64,000 nucleotides of DNA, from NCBI RefSeq assembly GCF_022647665.1, contig NZ_CP071872.1, positions 806,001-870,000 on the forward strand, given 5' to 3'. Positions 20,779 to 31,152 of this stretch are shown in pieces. Source of the DNA: Streptomyces formicae. GTDB taxonomy: Bacteria > Actinomycetota > Actinomycetes > Streptomycetales > Streptomycetaceae. The notes under the pieces were generated by a model. It saw nothing but the letters and a program-made list of their open reading frames with translations, was not told the origin of the DNA and searched no databases. A program made the position numbers and the translations under genes. Within the stretch, counting starts at the first letter, position 1, and each line of letters opens with the position of its first letter.

Positions 20779-21618
20779 ATGGTGCAGATCAAGACCCCCG
20801 AGCAGATCGCGAAGATGCGCGAGGCGGGACTGGTCGTCGCCGCCATCCACGCGGCGACGCGTGAGGCGGCGATCCCGGGCGCCACCACCAGGGATCTGGA
20901 CGAGGTCGCCCGCAAGGTGATCGCCGACCACGGCGCCAAGTCGAACTTCCTCGGCTACGGCGGCTTCCCCGCCACGATCTGCACCTCGGTGAACGAGGTC
21001 GTCGTCCATGGCATCCCGGACGAGAAGACCGTCCTCAAGGACGGCGACATCATCTCCATCGACGCCGGTGCGATCGTCGACGGCTGGCACGGCGACGCGG
21101 CGTACACGGCCTTCGTCGGCGACGGTCACGCCCCGGAGCTGCTCGAGCTCTCCCGGGTGACCGAGGAGTCCATGTGGGCCGGGATCGCCGCGATGAAGAA
21201 CGGGAACCGGCTGGTCGACATCTCGCGTGCGATCGAGACGTTCATCCGCCGCCAGCCGAAGCCGGGCGGCGGCAAGTACGGGATCATCGAGGAGTACGGC
21301 GGCCACGGCATCGGCACCGAGATGCACATGGACCCGCACCTGCTGAACTACGTGTCCCGCAAGCGCGGCAAGGGCCCGAAGCTGGTCCCCGGCTTCTGCC
21401 TGGCCATCGAGCCGATGGTCTCGCTCGGCACTCCGCACACCGAGGTCCTGGAAGACGAGTGGACCGTGATCACCATCGACGGCACCTGGTCCTCGCACTG
21501 GGAGCACTCGGTGGCGCTGACGGAGGAGGGCCCGCTGGTCCTCACCGCGGTCGACGGCGGCAGGGCGAAGCTGGCGGAGCTGGGAGTCACCGCGGCGCCG
21601 GACCCGCTGGCCGCTTGA
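20779..21618 (+). CDS. map: Methionine aminopeptidase type I
   Basis: Removes the initiator methionine from new proteins. The 279-residue product starts MVQIKTPEQIAKMREAG. Metal-site segments are IDAGAIVDGWHGDAAYTAF, GGHGIGTEMHMDP, and EPMVSLG. An in-frame start at 20716 would add 21 unconserved residues, so the ATG at 20779 with GGAAAGG before it is chosen. Confidence 0.97.
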   Translation: MVQIKTPEQIAKMREAGLVVAAIHAATREAAIPGATTRDLDEVARKVIADHGAKSNFLGYGGFPATICTSVNEVVVHGIPDEKTVLKDGDIISIDAGAIVDGWHGDAAYTAFVGDGHAPELLELSRVTEESMWAGIAAMKNGNRLVDISRAIETFIRRQPKPGGGKYGIIEEYGGHGIGTEMHMDPHLLNYVSRKRGKGPKLVPGFCLAIEPMVSLGTPHTEVLEDEWTVITIDGTWSSHWEHSVALTEEGPLVLTAVDGGRAKLAELGVTAAPDPLAA

Positions 21619-21675
21619 CCGCCGGCCGCCCGAACCGTGGCGTAACGATCACCCGTGTTGGGCAAACTTCCCGGA

Positions 21676-21705
21676 TTCGTCTTTTCCAGGGGCCTGACGT
21701 AGACT
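21676..21705 (+). promoter_or_regulatory. Possible promoter before infA
   Basis: TAGACT (21700-21705) is a good -10 hexamer. TTCGTC lies 18 bases upstream as a weak -35. It is placed about 90 bases before infA in a 176-base gap after map. Confidence 0.4.
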
Positions 21706-21794
21706 GATGTGTCGGCTCTCGTGTACCCGTATGCCCGCTTGCGGTCAGATGGTGCTCGAGAGCTGATCAAGGTAGCCGATTCGAAGGGCGAAGC

Positions 21795-22016
21795 GTGGCC
21801 AAGAAGCAAGGTGCCATCGAAATTGAGGGCACCGTGATCGAGTCCCTGCCGAACGCCATGTTCAAGGTGGAGCTCCAGAACGGTCACAAGGTCCTCGCGC
21901 ACATCTCCGGCAAGATGCGGATGCACTACATCCGTATCCTTCCGGACGACCGGGTCGTCGTGGAGCTGTCTCCGTACGACCTCACGCGTGGCCGGATCGT
22001 CTACCGGTACAAGTAG
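21795..22016 (+). CDS. infA: Translation initiation factor IF-1
   Basis: IF-1 occupies the A site during initiation. The 73-residue OB-fold protein begins [20 protein letters not shown] after a GTG start. It contains [15 protein letters not shown] and ends in [13 protein letters not shown]. It leads the alpha-operon group with rpmJ, rpsM, rpsK, rpoA and rplQ. Confidence 0.98.
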   Translation: MAKKQGAIEIEGTVIESLPNAMFKVELQNGHKVLAHISGKMRMHYIRILPDDRVVVELSPYDLTRGRIVYRYK

Positions 22017-22076
22017 ATCTTGCCCTCGCCCCGCTCCCGTGGGGTGCTGGCACTGACCCGGAGAACCTCACATCCC

Positions 22077-22190
22077 ATGAAGGTCAAGCCGAGCGTCAAG
22101 AAGATCTGCGACAAGTGCAAGGTGATCCGCCGTCACGGCCGGGTCATGGTCATCTGCGACAACCTGCGCCACAAGCAGCGCCAGGGCTGA
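22077..22190 (+). CDS. rpmJ: 50S ribosomal protein L36
   Basis: A 37-residue protein starting [21 protein letters not shown]11, C14, C27 and H32 form the zinc ribbon, so this is the zinc-binding version. It lies 60 bases after infA. The CDS is short but unmistakable. Confidence 0.96.
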   Translation: MKVKPSVKKICDKCKVIRRHGRVMVICDNLRHKQRQG

Positions 22191-22388
22191 CGCACGACCT
22201 CCTGCACTTCGCAGTTACTTCGCGCGACGCGAGCAAAACATGTAGATACGCAGAGCCCGCCCAGCCCGCAAGGGTCGGCGGCACCTCCGGCGGGGGCCGG
22301 GGACTCGGACGTACCACCTCACAATCGGTGGGGTCGGCGGCCGGGAGTGGTTCTGCGGAAGACCCCCGAACACCACAGGAGCCATTGA
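22191..22388 (+). other. Leader region before rpsM
   Basis: A 198-base gap with no gene. It has a less G+C-rich patch near 22240-22255 and a small CCACC/GGTGG inverted repeat (about 22315-22333). It ends in a good RBS (CAGGAG) before rpsM. Confidence 0.35.
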
Positions 22389-22769
22389 ATGGCACGCGTT
22401 TCCGGTGTTGACATCCCGCGCGACAAGCGTGTGGAGGTCGCACTCACCTACGTCTTCGGCATCGGCCGCACCCTGGCGAAGGAGACCCTCGCCGCGACCG
22501 GTGTGAACCCGAACACCCGCGTTCGTGACCTGGCCGAGGAAGACCTGGTCAAGATCCGCGAGTACGTGGACGCCAACCTCAAGACCGAGGGTGACCTCCG
22601 CCGTGAGGTCCAGGCCGACATCCGCCGCAAGGTCGAGATCGGCTGCTACCAGGGTCTGCGTCACCGCCGCGGTCTGCCGGTCCACGGCCAGCGCACCAGC
22701 ACGAACGCTCGTACCCGCAAGGGCCCGCGTCGCGCCATCGCCGGTAAGAAGAAGCCGGGCAAGAAGTAG
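22389..22769 (+). CDS. rpsM: 30S ribosomal protein S13
   Basis: S13 is a head protein contacting the P-site tRNA and bridging to L5. It has 126 residues starting [20 protein letters not shown], with [17 protein letters not shown] and a basic C-terminal tail. Confidence 0.98.
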   Translation: MARVSGVDIPRDKRVEVALTYVFGIGRTLAKETLAATGVNPNTRVRDLAEEDLVKIREYVDANLKTEGDLRREVQADIRRKVEIGCYQGLRHRRGLPVHGQRTSTNARTRKGPRRAIAGKKKPGKK

Positions 22770-22833
22770 TCCTCAGCAGGACGCTCATCAGCGGTCTTCG
22801 CTGTAGGACCGACCACCTCCACGGGAGAAATAC

Positions 22834-23238
22834 ATGCCCCCCAAGGGACGCCAGGGCGCTGCCAAGAAGGTGCGCCGCAAGGAAAAGAAGAACGTCGCTC
22901 ACGGCCACGCGCACATCAAGAGCACGTTCAACAACACGATCGTGTCCATCACGGACCCGACCGGCAACGTGATCTCCTGGGCCTCCGCCGGCCACGTCGG
23001 CTTCAAGGGCTCGCGCAAGTCCACCCCCTTCGCCGCGCAGATGGCCGCCGAGTCGGCCGCCCGCCGCGCGCAGGAGCACGGCATGCGCAAGGTCGACGTC
23101 TTCGTCAAGGGTCCCGGCTCCGGCCGTGAGACCGCGATCCGCTCCCTCCAGGCCACCGGCCTCGAGGTCGGCTCGATCCAGGACGTCACCCCCACCCCGC
23201 ACAACGGCTGCCGCCCCCCGAAGCGCCGCCGCGTCTGA
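22834..23238 (+). CDS. rpsK: 30S ribosomal protein S11
   Basis: S11 lies on the 30S platform by the E site. The 134-residue protein has [39 protein letters not shown] and the conserved end [18 protein letters not shown]. rpsD, which follows rpsK in many bacteria, is absent; rpoA comes next. Confidence 0.98.
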   Translation: MPPKGRQGAAKKVRRKEKKNVAHGHAHIKSTFNNTIVSITDPTGNVISWASAGHVGFKGSRKSTPFAAQMAAESAARRAQEHGMRKVDVFVKGPGSGRETAIRSLQATGLEVGSIQDVTPTPHNGCRPPKRRRV

Positions 23239-23255
23239 CCCTGCAAGGGCTTCTT

Positions 23256-23289
23256 CGGGCGGTACGGCTCTTCGGGGCCGTGCCGCCCG
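23256..23289 (+). terminator. Hairpin between rpsK and rpoA
   Basis: A 13-bp stem with one G-T pair (23256-23268 with 23277-23289) around an eight-base loop TCTTCGGG. It could attenuate transcription into rpoA, setting alpha-subunit expression below that of the ribosomal genes. Confidence 0.6.
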
Positions 23290-23351
23290 TACCCTTGTCG
23301 GTATCCGAGGGCGTCAAATAGCGGGCGCCCACGACTGAAGGAACTGAAGAC

Positions 23352-24374
23352 ATGCTGATCGCTCAGCGTCCCTCGCTGACCGAAGAGGTCGTCGACGAGT
23401 ACCGCTCCCGGTTCGTCATCGAGCCGCTGGAGCCGGGCTTCGGCTACACCCTCGGCAACTCGCTCCGCCGTACGCTCCTCTCCTCGATCCCGGGCGCCGC
23501 TGTCACGTCCATCCGGATCGACGGTGTCCTGCACGAGTTCACCACCGTGCCGGGCGTCAAGGAGGACGTCACCGACCTCATCCTGAACATCAAGCAGCTG
23601 GTCGTCTCCTCGGAGCACGACGAGCCGGTCGTGATGTACCTGCGCAAGCAGGGCCCGGGTCTGGTCACCGCCGCCGACATCGCGCCCCCGGCCGGTGTCG
23701 AGGTCCACAACCCCGACCTCGTCCTCGCCACGCTGAACGGCAAGGGCAAGCTGGAGATGGAGCTGACCGTCGAGCGCGGTCGCGGCTACGTCTCCGCCGT
23801 GCAGAACAAGCAGGTGGGCCAGGAGATCGGCCGTATCCCGGTCGACTCCATCTACTCGCCGGTGCTCAAGGTCACGTACAAGGTCGAGGCGACCCGTGTC
23901 GAGCAGCGCACCGACTTCGACAAGCTGATCGTCGACGTCGAGACCAAGCAGGCCATGCGTCCGCGCGACGCCATGGCGTCGGCCGGCAAGACCCTGGTCG
24001 AGCTGTTCGGCCTGGCCCGCGAGCTCAACATCGACGCCGAGGGCATCGACATGGGCCCGTCCCCCACGGACGCCGCCCTTGCCGCCGACCTGGCGCTGCC
24101 GATCGAGGAGCTGGAGCTCACGGTCCGCTCGTACAACTGCCTCAAGCGTGAGGGCATCCACTCCGTGGGTGAGCTCGTCGCCCGCTCCGAGGCCGACCTG
24201 CTCGACATCCGCAACTTCGGTGCGAAGTCGATCGACGAGGTCAAGGCGAAGCTGGCCGGCATGGGCCTGGCCCTCAAGGACAGCCCGCCCGGATTCGACC
24301 CGACCGCCGCCGCGGACGCCTTCGGCGCCGACGACGACGCGGACGCGGGCTTCGTCGAGACCGAGCAGTACTGA
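23352..24374 (+). CDS. rpoA: RNA polymerase subunit alpha
   Basis: Alpha scaffolds RNA polymerase assembly and contacts UP elements and activators. The 340-residue product has the N-terminal dimerisation domain ([20 protein letters not shown]) and a C-terminal domain from about residue 250 ([15 protein letters not shown] and [14 protein letters not shown]). An acidic tail follows. The RBS GAAGGA precedes the ATG. Confidence 0.98.
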   Translation: MLIAQRPSLTEEVVDEYRSRFVIEPLEPGFGYTLGNSLRRTLLSSIPGAAVTSIRIDGVLHEFTTVPGVKEDVTDLILNIKQLVVSSEHDEPVVMYLRKQGPGLVTAADIAPPAGVEVHNPDLVLATLNGKGKLEMELTVERGRGYVSAVQNKQVGQEIGRIPVDSIYSPVLKVTYKVEATRVEQRTDFDKLIVDVETKQAMRPRDAMASAGKTLVELFGLARELNIDAEGIDMGPSPTDAALAADLALPIEELELTVRSYNCLKREGIHSVGELVARSEADLLDIRNFGAKSIDEVKAKLAGMGLALKDSPPGFDPTAAADAFGADDDADAGFVETEQY

Positions 24375-24386
24375 GAGAACTACGGG

Positions 24387-24407
24387 GCGCGGGCTCCTGG
24401 CCCGCGC
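24387..24407 (+). terminator. Hairpin between rpoA and rplQ
   Basis: An eight-bp perfect stem (GCGCGGGC/GCCCGCGC, loop TCCTG) lies 12 bases after the rpoA stop. It is weak and probably an attenuator, since rplQ follows in the same direction. Confidence 0.45.
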
Positions 24408-24490
24408 TTCCGTACCCCCTCCCGCGACCGCGGCGAGGGAACTGACACCGGTACCTGACACGGCCGGTGCAGCACTCAAGGAGAAAAACC

Positions 24491-24982
24491 ATGCCGAAGC
24501 CCGCCAAGGGTGCCCGTCTGGGCGGCAGCGCCGCGCACGAGAAGCTGCTTCTCGCGAACCTCGCGAAGTCGCTGTTCGAGCACGGCCGCATCACCACGAC
24601 CGAGGCCAAGGCCCGCCGCCTGCGCCCGGTCGCGGAGCGTCTGATCACGAAGGCGAAGAAGGGCGACATCCACAACCGTCGCCTGGTGCTGCAGACGATC
24701 ACGGACAAGGGCATCGTCCACACGCTCTTCACCGAGATCGCCCCGCGCTACGCCGAGCGTCCGGGTGGCTACACCCGGATCACCAAGATCGGCAACCGTC
24801 GTGGTGACAACGCCCCGATGGCCGTGATCGAGCTCGTCGAGGGCGAGATCGCGAAGAAGGCGACCGTCGCCGAGGCCGAGGCCGCCACCAAGCGTGCGGT
24901 CAAGGAGGCCGAGGAGGCCAAGGTCGAGGAGACCAAGGCCGAGGACACCGAGGCTCCGGCCGAGGAGTCGAAGGACGCCTGA
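24491..24982 (+). CDS. rplQ: 50S ribosomal protein L17
   Basis: L17 lies at the tunnel exit near L22. The 163-residue product starts [27 protein letters not shown] precedes the ATG, so I chose it over the in-frame start at 24467. The last 45 residues are a Glu/Ala/Lys-rich acidic tail. Confidence 0.97.
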   Translation: MPKPAKGARLGGSAAHEKLLLANLAKSLFEHGRITTTEAKARRLRPVAERLITKAKKGDIHNRRLVLQTITDKGIVHTLFTEIAPRYAERPGGYTRITKIGNRRGDNAPMAVIELVEGEIAKKATVAEAEAATKRAVKEAEEAKVEETKAEDTEAPAEESKDA

Positions 24983-25000
24983 GGCAGCTGCCGAGCGTGA

Positions 25001-25030
25001 AGCGGGTCCGTCCCTCGGGGCGGGCCCGCT
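25001..25030 (+). terminator. Terminator after rplQ
   Basis: A stem of 13-14 bp with G-T pairs (AGCGGG...CCCGCT at its base), followed by TTT. It marks the end of the alpha-group transcript; truA begins 26 bases later and may be read through. Confidence 0.75.
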
Positions 25031-25055
25031 TTCGCGTACCTGAGAGGATCCAGGG

Positions 25056-25952
25056 GTGAGTGACGAAGTACAGCCGGGGTTCGTGCGTGTCCGTCTCGAT
25101 CTGTCGTACGACGGGACCGAGTTCCACGGCTGGGCCAAGCAGGTCGGGGGCCGGCGGACCGTACAGGCGGAGATCGAGGACGCCCTGCGGACCGTGACGC
25201 GGTCGAGGGACACGACGTACGAGCTGACCGTCGCCGGCCGCACGGACGCCGGTGTGCACGCGCGCGGGCAGGTGGCGCACGTCGATCTGCCGCAGCCCTT
25301 GTGGGAGGAGCACCGCGAGAAGCTGCTGCGGCGGCTCGCCGGGCGGCTCCCGCACGACGTACGGGTGTGGAAGGCCGAGGAGGCCCCCGGGGGCTTCAAC
25401 GCCCGCTTCTCCGCGATCTGGCGCCGGTACGCCTACCGCGTCACCGATCACCCCGGCGGCGTCGACCCGCTGCTGCGGGGCCATGTGCTCTGGCACGACT
25501 GGCCGCTGGACGTGGACGCCATGAACACGGCCGCCGAACGGCTGCTCGGCGAGCACGACTTCGCCGCGTACTGTCGCAGGCGCGAGGGGGCCACGACCAT
25601 CCGGACCCTCCAGGAGCTGCGCTGGGAGCGCGGTGCGGACGGCATCCTCATGGCGACCGTGCGGGCCGACGCCTTCTGCCACAACATGGTGCGTGCGCTC
25701 GTCGGCGCAATGCTCTTCGTCGGGGACGGCCACCGTTCGCCGGACTGGCCGGCCAAGGTGCTGGCGGCGGGCGTACGGGACTCCGCCGTGCACGTCGTAC
25801 GCCCGCACGGGCTCACGCTCGAAGAGGTCGGCTACCCCGCCGACGAGCTGCTGGCCGCCAGGAACCTGGAGGCCCGCAACAAGAGGTCGCTGCCGGTCGC
25901 CGGATCCGCGGCCGGCGGCTCACTCGCCGGCGGGCGCGGTGGCTGCTGCTGA
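25056..25952 (+). CDS. truA: tRNA pseudouridine synthase A
   Basis: Makes pseudouridines 38-40 in the tRNA anticodon arm. It has 298 residues with [16 protein letters not shown] and [12 protein letters not shown]; the Asp in GRTDAG is the catalytic residue. [11 protein letters not shown] lies in the C-terminal half. The start is a GTG after AGAGGA. Its 3' end overlaps the convergent gene at 25920 by 33 bases. Confidence 0.95.
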   Translation: MSDEVQPGFVRVRLDLSYDGTEFHGWAKQVGGRRTVQAEIEDALRTVTRSRDTTYELTVAGRTDAGVHARGQVAHVDLPQPLWEEHREKLLRRLAGRLPHDVRVWKAEEAPGGFNARFSAIWRRYAYRVTDHPGGVDPLLRGHVLWHDWPLDVDAMNTAAERLLGEHDFAAYCRRREGATTIRTLQELRWERGADGILMATVRADAFCHNMVRALVGAMLFVGDGHRSPDWPAKVLAAGVRDSAVHVVRPHGLTLEEVGYPADELLAARNLEARNKRSLPVAGSAAGGSLAGGRGGCC

Positions 25953-26801
25953 CGCCTGCATCTCGCCGCGGGCGACGATCTGACGGAACGTGAACTCGGC
26001 GAGGTCGTCGCCCGGCCGGAACGCCTTGGTGTCGCCCTTGGTGACGGACTTCCCGTTGAGGTGGCCGGTGGTGGTGAAGTAGGCGTACCGGCCGTAGGAG
26101 TTGCCGACGAAGCGGCAGACCGGGCCGCCCTTGCAGAAGCCCGCGACGCCTGAGCCGGAGAGCGGGGCGACGCTCCTGACCGTCTGCTTGACGGCCGCCT
26201 GGGCCTGCGCCTCGGTGGGGAAGACCGCGACGCCGACCGTGACGGCCACGCCCTCGCGGGTGTAAGTGGCCCGGATCACCTGGTCGCAGCCGTGGGAGGT
26301 GAGGGCGGCGCCGAGCGTTCCCTGGGTGGCCGAGGCGCAGCTGGTGGTGCGGGCGGTCGGGCCCTTCGCGTACACCCGGTCGCCCATCGTCAGCTTCTTG
26401 CCCGGGAAGAAGGTGTCGGCGCTGAGCGGCGCCTTGTCCTTCTTCTCGCTGGAGATGAAGTCCTTGGGGTCGGGCGGGGGCGGCGGCGCGACCGACGAGA
26501 AGGACGGCTCGGGCCGGGCCGTCTCGTCCGGCAGGTCGGGGGCGGTGGGCAGCTCACTGACGTTCTTGCCGGAGGAGTTCGCGTCGTTGGTGAAGACGAC
26601 GGCGGTGGCCACGATCGCGGCGACCGCGGCGGTCGTGAGCGCTCCGGCGATGATCAGCAGCCACCGCTTGCGGCGTACCCGCGAGGCCGAGGCGTCGGCG
26701 AGCGCGGCCCAGTCGGGCGTCTGCGACGGCTGTGAGTGCTGCGACTGCTGTCCGTACGGCTCCTGCGGCCACTGCGGTCCCCCAAAACTCATGCCGCGCA
26801 T
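25920..26801 (-). CDS. Membrane-anchored hypothetical protein
   Basis: Function unknown. The 293-residue protein has a Gln/Pro/Ser-rich cytoplasmic N-terminus and a basic stop (RVRRKRW). One transmembrane helix follows at about 47-69 ([20 protein letters not shown]), then a Pro-rich linker and an extracellular domain of about 150 residues with four cysteines (SCAS, HGCD, GFCKG, VCRF). The domain could be disulfide-bonded. Starts at codons 1 and 4 (MSFGG) are both possible. Confidence 0.8.
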   Translation of the reverse strand: MRGMSFGGPQWPQEPYGQQSQHSQPSQTPDWAALADASASRVRRKRWLLIIAGALTTAAVAAIVATAVVFTNDANSSGKNVSELPTAPDLPDETARPEPSFSSVAPPPPPDPKDFISSEKKDKAPLSADTFFPGKKLTMGDRVYAKGPTARTTSCASATQGTLGAALTSHGCDQVIRATYTREGVAVTVGVAVFPTEAQAQAAVKQTVRSVAPLSGSGVAGFCKGGPVCRFVGNSYGRYAYFTTTGHLNGKSVTKGDTKAFRPGDDLAEFTFRQIVARGEMQASAAATAPAGE

Positions 26802-27104
26802 CTTAGGGGGTGTCGAGCCGATCAGGATCAGGGCCTGGGCCCTGTCGGGGCAGGGCGCGGCGGGCCGGTCGGTGGCGGGGGCGCGCTGGGGCGTTTTGAC
26901 CCGTACGGCAAGGCCCGGGTAAGCTACTGGTTCGTTATGCGTACTGGCTTGCTCGATCTCACGTGAGAGCCGTTACGCCGGTCCACCGGGCCGATGACCA
27001 GCGACCAGCACTCGGTTTGCGTCACCGATGTGCGGTCATGGCTGTCGTGATCGTCCGTGGTGGCCTTGTCAGGACCCACTCACGAAAAAGCGAAGGCTAC
27101 GACC
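26802..27104 (+). promoter_or_regulatory. rplM-rpsI promoter region
   Basis: About 300 bases without a supportable gene, lying between divergent genes. A promoter for rplM is seen as TTGACC (26896-26901), an 18-base spacer and TAAGCT (26920-26925). This would give a leader of about 170 nt. Short in-frame ORFs here are not convincing. Confidence 0.55.
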
Positions 27105-27548
27105 GTGCGTACGTACAGCCCCAAGCCCGGCGATGTGACGCGCCAGTGGCACGTCATCGATGCTCAGGACGTCGTCCTGGGCCGACTGGCGAGCACTGCC
27201 GCCACTCTCCTGCGCGGCAAGCACAAGCCGATCTACGCGCCCCACGTGGACGCCGGTGACTTCGTCGTCATCATCAACGCCGACAAGGTGCACCTGTCCG
27301 GCAACAAGCGGACCCAGAAGATGGCGTACCGCCACTCCGGCTACCCGGGTGGTCTGCGCTCCGTCCGTTACGACGAGCTCCTCGAGAAGAACCCCGAGAA
27401 GGCCGTCGAGAAGGCCGTCAAGGGCATGCTCCCCAAGAACACCCTCGGCCGTCAGATGCTCTCGAAGCTGAAGGTCTACGCGGGCGAGAACCACCCGCAC
27501 GCTGCCCAGCAGCCGGTTCCGTTCGAGATCACCCAGGTCGCGCAGTAA
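27105..27548 (+). CDS. rplM: 50S ribosomal protein L13
   Basis: L13, an early assembly protein. The 147-residue product starts at a GTG reading [19 protein letters not shown]. It has the family signature [20 protein letters not shown]. An upstream in-frame start at 27057 would add 16 unconserved residues. Confidence 0.97.
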   Translation: MRTYSPKPGDVTRQWHVIDAQDVVLGRLASTAATLLRGKHKPIYAPHVDAGDFVVIINADKVHLSGNKRTQKMAYRHSGYPGGLRSVRYDELLEKNPEKAVEKAVKGMLPKNTLGRQMLSKLKVYAGENHPHAAQQPVPFEITQVAQ

Positions 27549-27589
27549 GTCCGGCCACCCCCTAAGACGAAGAGAATCTGAGGACAATC

Positions 27590-28108
27590 GTGGCCGAGAC
27601 CACCACCGAGACCCCGCTCGAGGGCGAAGAGACCTACGCCGAGGTCACCACCTTCGAGTCCGAGACCCCCGTCGAGGGCGAGTACACGAGCGAGTCGCTC
27701 GCGTCCCGCTTCGGCGAGCCCCAGCCGGCCGCCGGCCTGGGCCGTCGCAAGAACGCCATCGCCCGCGTCCGGATCGTCCCGGGCACCGGCAAGTGGAAGA
27801 TCAACGGTCGCACCCTTGAGGACTACTTCCCCAACAAGGTGCACCAGCAGGAAGTCAACGAGCCCTTCAAGGTGCTCGAGCTCGACGGCCGCTACGACGT
27901 CATCGCCCGTATCGCGGGTGGCGGTGTCTCCGGCCAGGCCGGCGCCCTGCGCCTCGGCGTGGCCCGCGCGCTGAACGAGGCGGACGTGGACAACAACCGC
28001 GGCCCGCTGAAGAAGGCCGGCTTCCTGAGCCGCGACGACCGTGCGGTCGAGCGCAAGAAGGCCGGTCTGAAGAAGGCCCGCAAGGCCCCGCAGTACAGCA
28101 AGCGCTAA
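27590..28108 (+). CDS. rpsI: 30S ribosomal protein S9
   Basis: S9's C-terminal tail touches the P-site tRNA. The 172-residue protein has an acidic N-terminal extension of about 40 residues. The core then runs [20 protein letters not shown] to the conserved end [12 protein letters not shown]. It is co-transcribed with rplM after a 41-base gap. Confidence 0.97.
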   Translation: MAETTTETPLEGEETYAEVTTFESETPVEGEYTSESLASRFGEPQPAAGLGRRKNAIARVRIVPGTGKWKINGRTLEDYFPNKVHQQEVNEPFKVLELDGRYDVIARIAGGGVSGQAGALRLGVARALNEADVDNNRGPLKKAGFLSRDDRAVERKKAGLKKARKAPQYSKR

Positions 28109-28141
28109 ATCGCCTGCTGGCCTGCCTGCAGGGCATGCGTT

Positions 28142-28172
28142 CGCCCCGGTGGCACTCCGTGCCGCCGGGGCG
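28142..28172 (+). terminator. Terminator after rpsI
   Basis: A stem of 14 pairs with one T/G pair (28142-28155 with 28159-28172) and a three-base loop, followed by TTTCCCT. It separates the rplM-rpsI unit from glmM. Confidence 0.8.
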
Positions 28173-28275
28173 TTTCCCTATACCAGGGGACGGTGCCCGG
28201 GGCGATCCCCCGGGCGTACAACGGCACGAAGGCCCTCGGGGCCCCTCGTTTTCGGAGCATTTTCGGAGGACACCA

Positions 28276-29634
28276 GTGGGACGACTCTTCGGCACGGACG
28301 GTGTGCGCGGTGTCGCCAACGCGGACCTGACGGCGGAGCTCGCGCTCGGTCTGTCGGTCGCAGCGGCGCACGTACTCGCCGAGGCGGGCACGTTTGAGGG
28401 CCATCGGCCGACGGCGGTGGTCGGGCGTGATCCCCGCGCGTCCGGAGAGTTCCTGGAGGCCGCCGTCGTGGCGGGTCTCGCGAGCGCGGGCGTGGACGTC
28501 CTGCGCGTCGGTGTGCTGCCCACCCCCGCGGTGGCGTACCTCACCGGCGCGCTGGGCGCCGACCTCGGCGTGATGCTGTCCGCGAGCCACAACGCCATGC
28601 CCGACAACGGGATCAAGTTCTTCGCGCGCGGCGGCCACAAGCTCGCGGACGAGCTGGAGGACCGGATCGAGGCCGTCTACGAGGAGCACCGCACCGGCGC
28701 GCCCTGGGACCGCCCGACGGGTGCCGGCGTCGGCCGCGTGCACGACTTCGACGAGGGCTTCGACAAGTACGTCGCCCATCTGATCGCGGTCCTGCCGAAC
28801 CGGCTCGACGGGCTCAAGATCGTCCTCGACGAGGCGCACGGTGCCGCGGCCCGGGTCTCGCCCGAGGCGTTCGCGCGGGCCGGGGCCGAGGTCGTCACGA
28901 TCGGCACCGAGCCGGACGGCCTCAACATCAACGACAACTGCGGCTCCACCCACCTGGACCTGCTCAAGGCCGCGGTCGTCGACCAGCAGGCCGACTTCGG
29001 CATCGCCCACGACGGCGACGCCGACCGCTGCCTCGCCGTGGACGCGGTGGGCAACGAGATCGACGGCGACCAGATCCTGGCCGTGCTGGCCCTGGCCATG
29101 CGCGAGGCGGGCACGCTGCGCGGGAACACGGTCGTGGCGACCGTCATGTCGAACCTCGGCTTCAAGCTGGCCATGGAGCGCGAGGGCGTGCAGCTCGTGC
29201 AGACCGCGGTCGGCGACCGATACGTCCTGGAGTCGATGAAGGAGCACGGCTTCGCGCTCGGCGGCGAGCAGTCCGGCCACGTGATCGTGCTCGACCATGC
29301 GACGACGGGTGACGGGACGCTCACCGGTCTGCTGCTGGCGGCGCGGGTCGCGGCAACGGGACGTTCGCTGGCCGAGCTGGCCGCCGTGATGGACCGCCTT
29401 CCGCAGGTCCTGATCAACGTCCCCGACGTGGACAGGGCGCGGGTGGCGACGTCGGCGGAGCTGGCGACGGCGGTCGCCGACGCGGAGCAGGAGCTCGGCG
29501 CCACGGGCCGTGTGCTGCTGCGCCCGTCCGGTACGGAGCCGCTGGTGCGCGTCATGGTCGAGGCCGCGGACATCGAGCAGGCCCGCTCGGTGGCCGGCCG
29601 CCTGGCCGACGCGGTGAAGTCGGCACTGGGCTAG
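28276..29634 (+). CDS. glmM: Phosphoglucosamine mutase
   Basis: Converts glucosamine-6-phosphate to glucosamine-1-phosphate for UDP-GlcNAc. The 452-residue protein starts at a GTG after CGGAGGA ([15 protein letters not shown]). The active serine is in [11 protein letters not shown] (about residue 103), and the metal loop is DGDADR. The sugar-binding GGEQSGH and the phosphate site [10 protein letters not shown] follow. It works with GlmS, encoded about 3.5 kb downstream. Confidence 0.97.
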   Translation: MGRLFGTDGVRGVANADLTAELALGLSVAAAHVLAEAGTFEGHRPTAVVGRDPRASGEFLEAAVVAGLASAGVDVLRVGVLPTPAVAYLTGALGADLGVMLSASHNAMPDNGIKFFARGGHKLADELEDRIEAVYEEHRTGAPWDRPTGAGVGRVHDFDEGFDKYVAHLIAVLPNRLDGLKIVLDEAHGAAARVSPEAFARAGAEVVTIGTEPDGLNINDNCGSTHLDLLKAAVVDQQADFGIAHDGDADRCLAVDAVGNEIDGDQILAVLALAMREAGTLRGNTVVATVMSNLGFKLAMEREGVQLVQTAVGDRYVLESMKEHGFALGGEQSGHVIVLDHATTGDGTLTGLLLAARVAATGRSLAELAAVMDRLPQVLINVPDVDRARVATSAELATAVADAEQELGATGRVLLRPSGTEPLVRVMVEAADIEQARSVAGRLADAVKSALG

Positions 29635-29745
29635 CACGACCGACCGTCGGCTGTGGGCCGACAAGGGCTGTTGCCGCCGCCGTCCGGGGGAAGGGCGGGT
29701 GTCGCGGTGCAGGGCCCGGGTGCGCGGCTCGTACGTTCGGCCGGT

Positions 29746-31152
29746 ATGACGGACGTATCCGGTGACCGCGCATCCCGGCCCACGCGTCGCTCGGCGCTCG
29801 CCGGGCTCGTCGGCGGGGCCGGTGCCGTCCTGGCCGCCGGGTGCACGCCGTCGGGGGTGTCACCGGCGAACGCGCCCACACCCAGTCGTACGCCCTCCGT
29901 CACCCCGGGCGGTCCCACGCCCGGGGTGATGACCCTCTTCAAGGACCCCGGCTTCAACTTCAACGGCCTCCTCGCGCTCGGCGGGTCCGGTCAGGGCTCC
30001 GCCGAGGTGGGCGAGGTGCTCACCGCCGTGAACACGATCAACAAGGCCGGCCTTTCCTCGCAGTCGTACGTCGAGACCTTCAAGAAGCTCGGCGACGAGC
30101 TGATGGACGCGCCCGAGGGCCCCTCGCCCGACGAGCAGACCACACGCTTCCGTGCGCTGCGGGCCGCCCAGTACTACGGCCAGGCGCTGTTCTTCGTCCT
30201 CGGCTCCGACAACCCCGGCAGCGAGGAGCAGCTGTACAAGTCCGGGCGCGGTGCCTGGGACAAGTTCTGCAAGCTGTGCGACCCGGCACCGGTGACGGCG
30301 AATGTCGCGTACGGCAGGACCCCGATGCCGGTGTGGTTCTTCCGGCCGGAGGAGTCCGACCAGCGCCGTCCCACCGTGATCCTCACCAACGGCAGCGACG
30401 GTCAGAACGTCGACATGTGGACCTACGGCGTCCCGGCTGCTCTGGACCGTGGCTGGAACGCCCTCGTGTACGACGGGCCGGGCCAGGGGCAGCTGCTCTT
30501 CGTCGACCAGGTGATCTTCACGCCGCGCTGGGAGACCGTGGTCAAGCCGCTCGTCGACTGGCTCTCCACCCGCCCCGACGTGGACAAGGACAAGATCGCC
30601 CTGACCGGGCTCAGCATGGCGGGGGACCTCGCCCCCCGGGCCGCGGCCTTCGAGAGCCGGATCGCCGCTCTGGTGGCGATGCCCGGCTGCCTGTCGCCCT
30701 GGCTGGGCTTCCCGGCGGAGATCCGGGAGATCCTCACCCCGAGCAAGCAGGAGAGCAACGACATCTGGAACAAGGAGGTCGTCCCCGAGCTGCCTCCGGC
30801 CGACGCCGCGACGATGAAGAAGCGCTTCGAGCCCTTCTCCGTGCAGGCGATGCTCGACGCCCGCGACGGCAAGATGTTCACCGACTTCTACACCCCCGCC
30901 AGGCGCGTCGAGGCCCTGGACATCACGGACGTCGTGGACCGCATCAAGATGCCGACGCTGGTCCTGGACTACGAGGACGAGCAGTTCTACCCGGGCCAGG
31001 CGCGCCAGATGTTCGACAAGCTGACCTCGCCCAAGGACTACGTGAAGCTCACCGCCGCCACCGGTGCGCAGCTGCACTGCTCACCGATGGCGCCGCAGCA
31101 GCACTGCGAGGTCGTCTTCGACTGGCTGGGCGAGACGCTGTCAGTGGGCTGA
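29746..31152 (+). CDS. Exported alpha/beta hydrolase, Tat lipoprotein
   Basis: A 468-residue predicted serine hydrolase. From the ATG at 29746 it begins with a twin-arginine signal (TRRSALAGLVGGAGAVL) and lipobox LAAGC. The hydrolase fold follows from about residue 190. YDGPGQGQ is the turn, GLSMAG carries the nucleophile serine, and a His lies in the C-terminal SPMAPQQHCE segment. This resembles the FrsA/dipeptidyl-peptidase-like acyl hydrolases. The substrate is unknown. An in-frame start at 29653 lacks signal-like sequence. The last 12 bases overlap the convergent DUF389 gene. Confidence 0.85.
   Translation: MTDVSGDRASRPTRRSALAGLVGGAGAVLAAGCTPSGVSPANAPTPSRTPSVTPGGPTPGVMTLFKDPGFNFNGLLALGGSGQGSAEVGEVLTAVNTINKAGLSSQSYVETFKKLGDELMDAPEGPSPDEQTTRFRALRAAQYYGQALFFVLGSDNPGSEEQLYKSGRGAWDKFCKLCDPAPVTANVAYGRTPMPVWFFRPEESDQRRPTVILTNGSDGQNVDMWTYGVPAALDRGWNALVYDGPGQGQLLFVDQVIFTPRWETVVKPLVDWLSTRPDVDKDKIALTGLSMAGDLAPRAAAFESRIAALVAMPGCLSPWLGFPAEIREILTPSKQESNDIWNKEVVPELPPADAATMKKRFEPFSVQAMLDARDGKMFTDFYTPARRVEALDITDVVDRIKMPTLVLDYEDEQFYPGQARQMFDKLTSPKDYVKLTAATGAQLHCSPMAPQQHCEVVFDWLGETLSVG

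Noticed and set aside
23239..23351. Expected rpsD between rpsK and rpoA
   Set aside because: Only a hairpin and leader are present; in Streptomyces rpsD is located elsewhere, so this is not a deletion.
22899..24479. 526-codon minus-strand ORF opposite rpsK and rpoA
   Set aside because: Shadow of two highly conserved genes.
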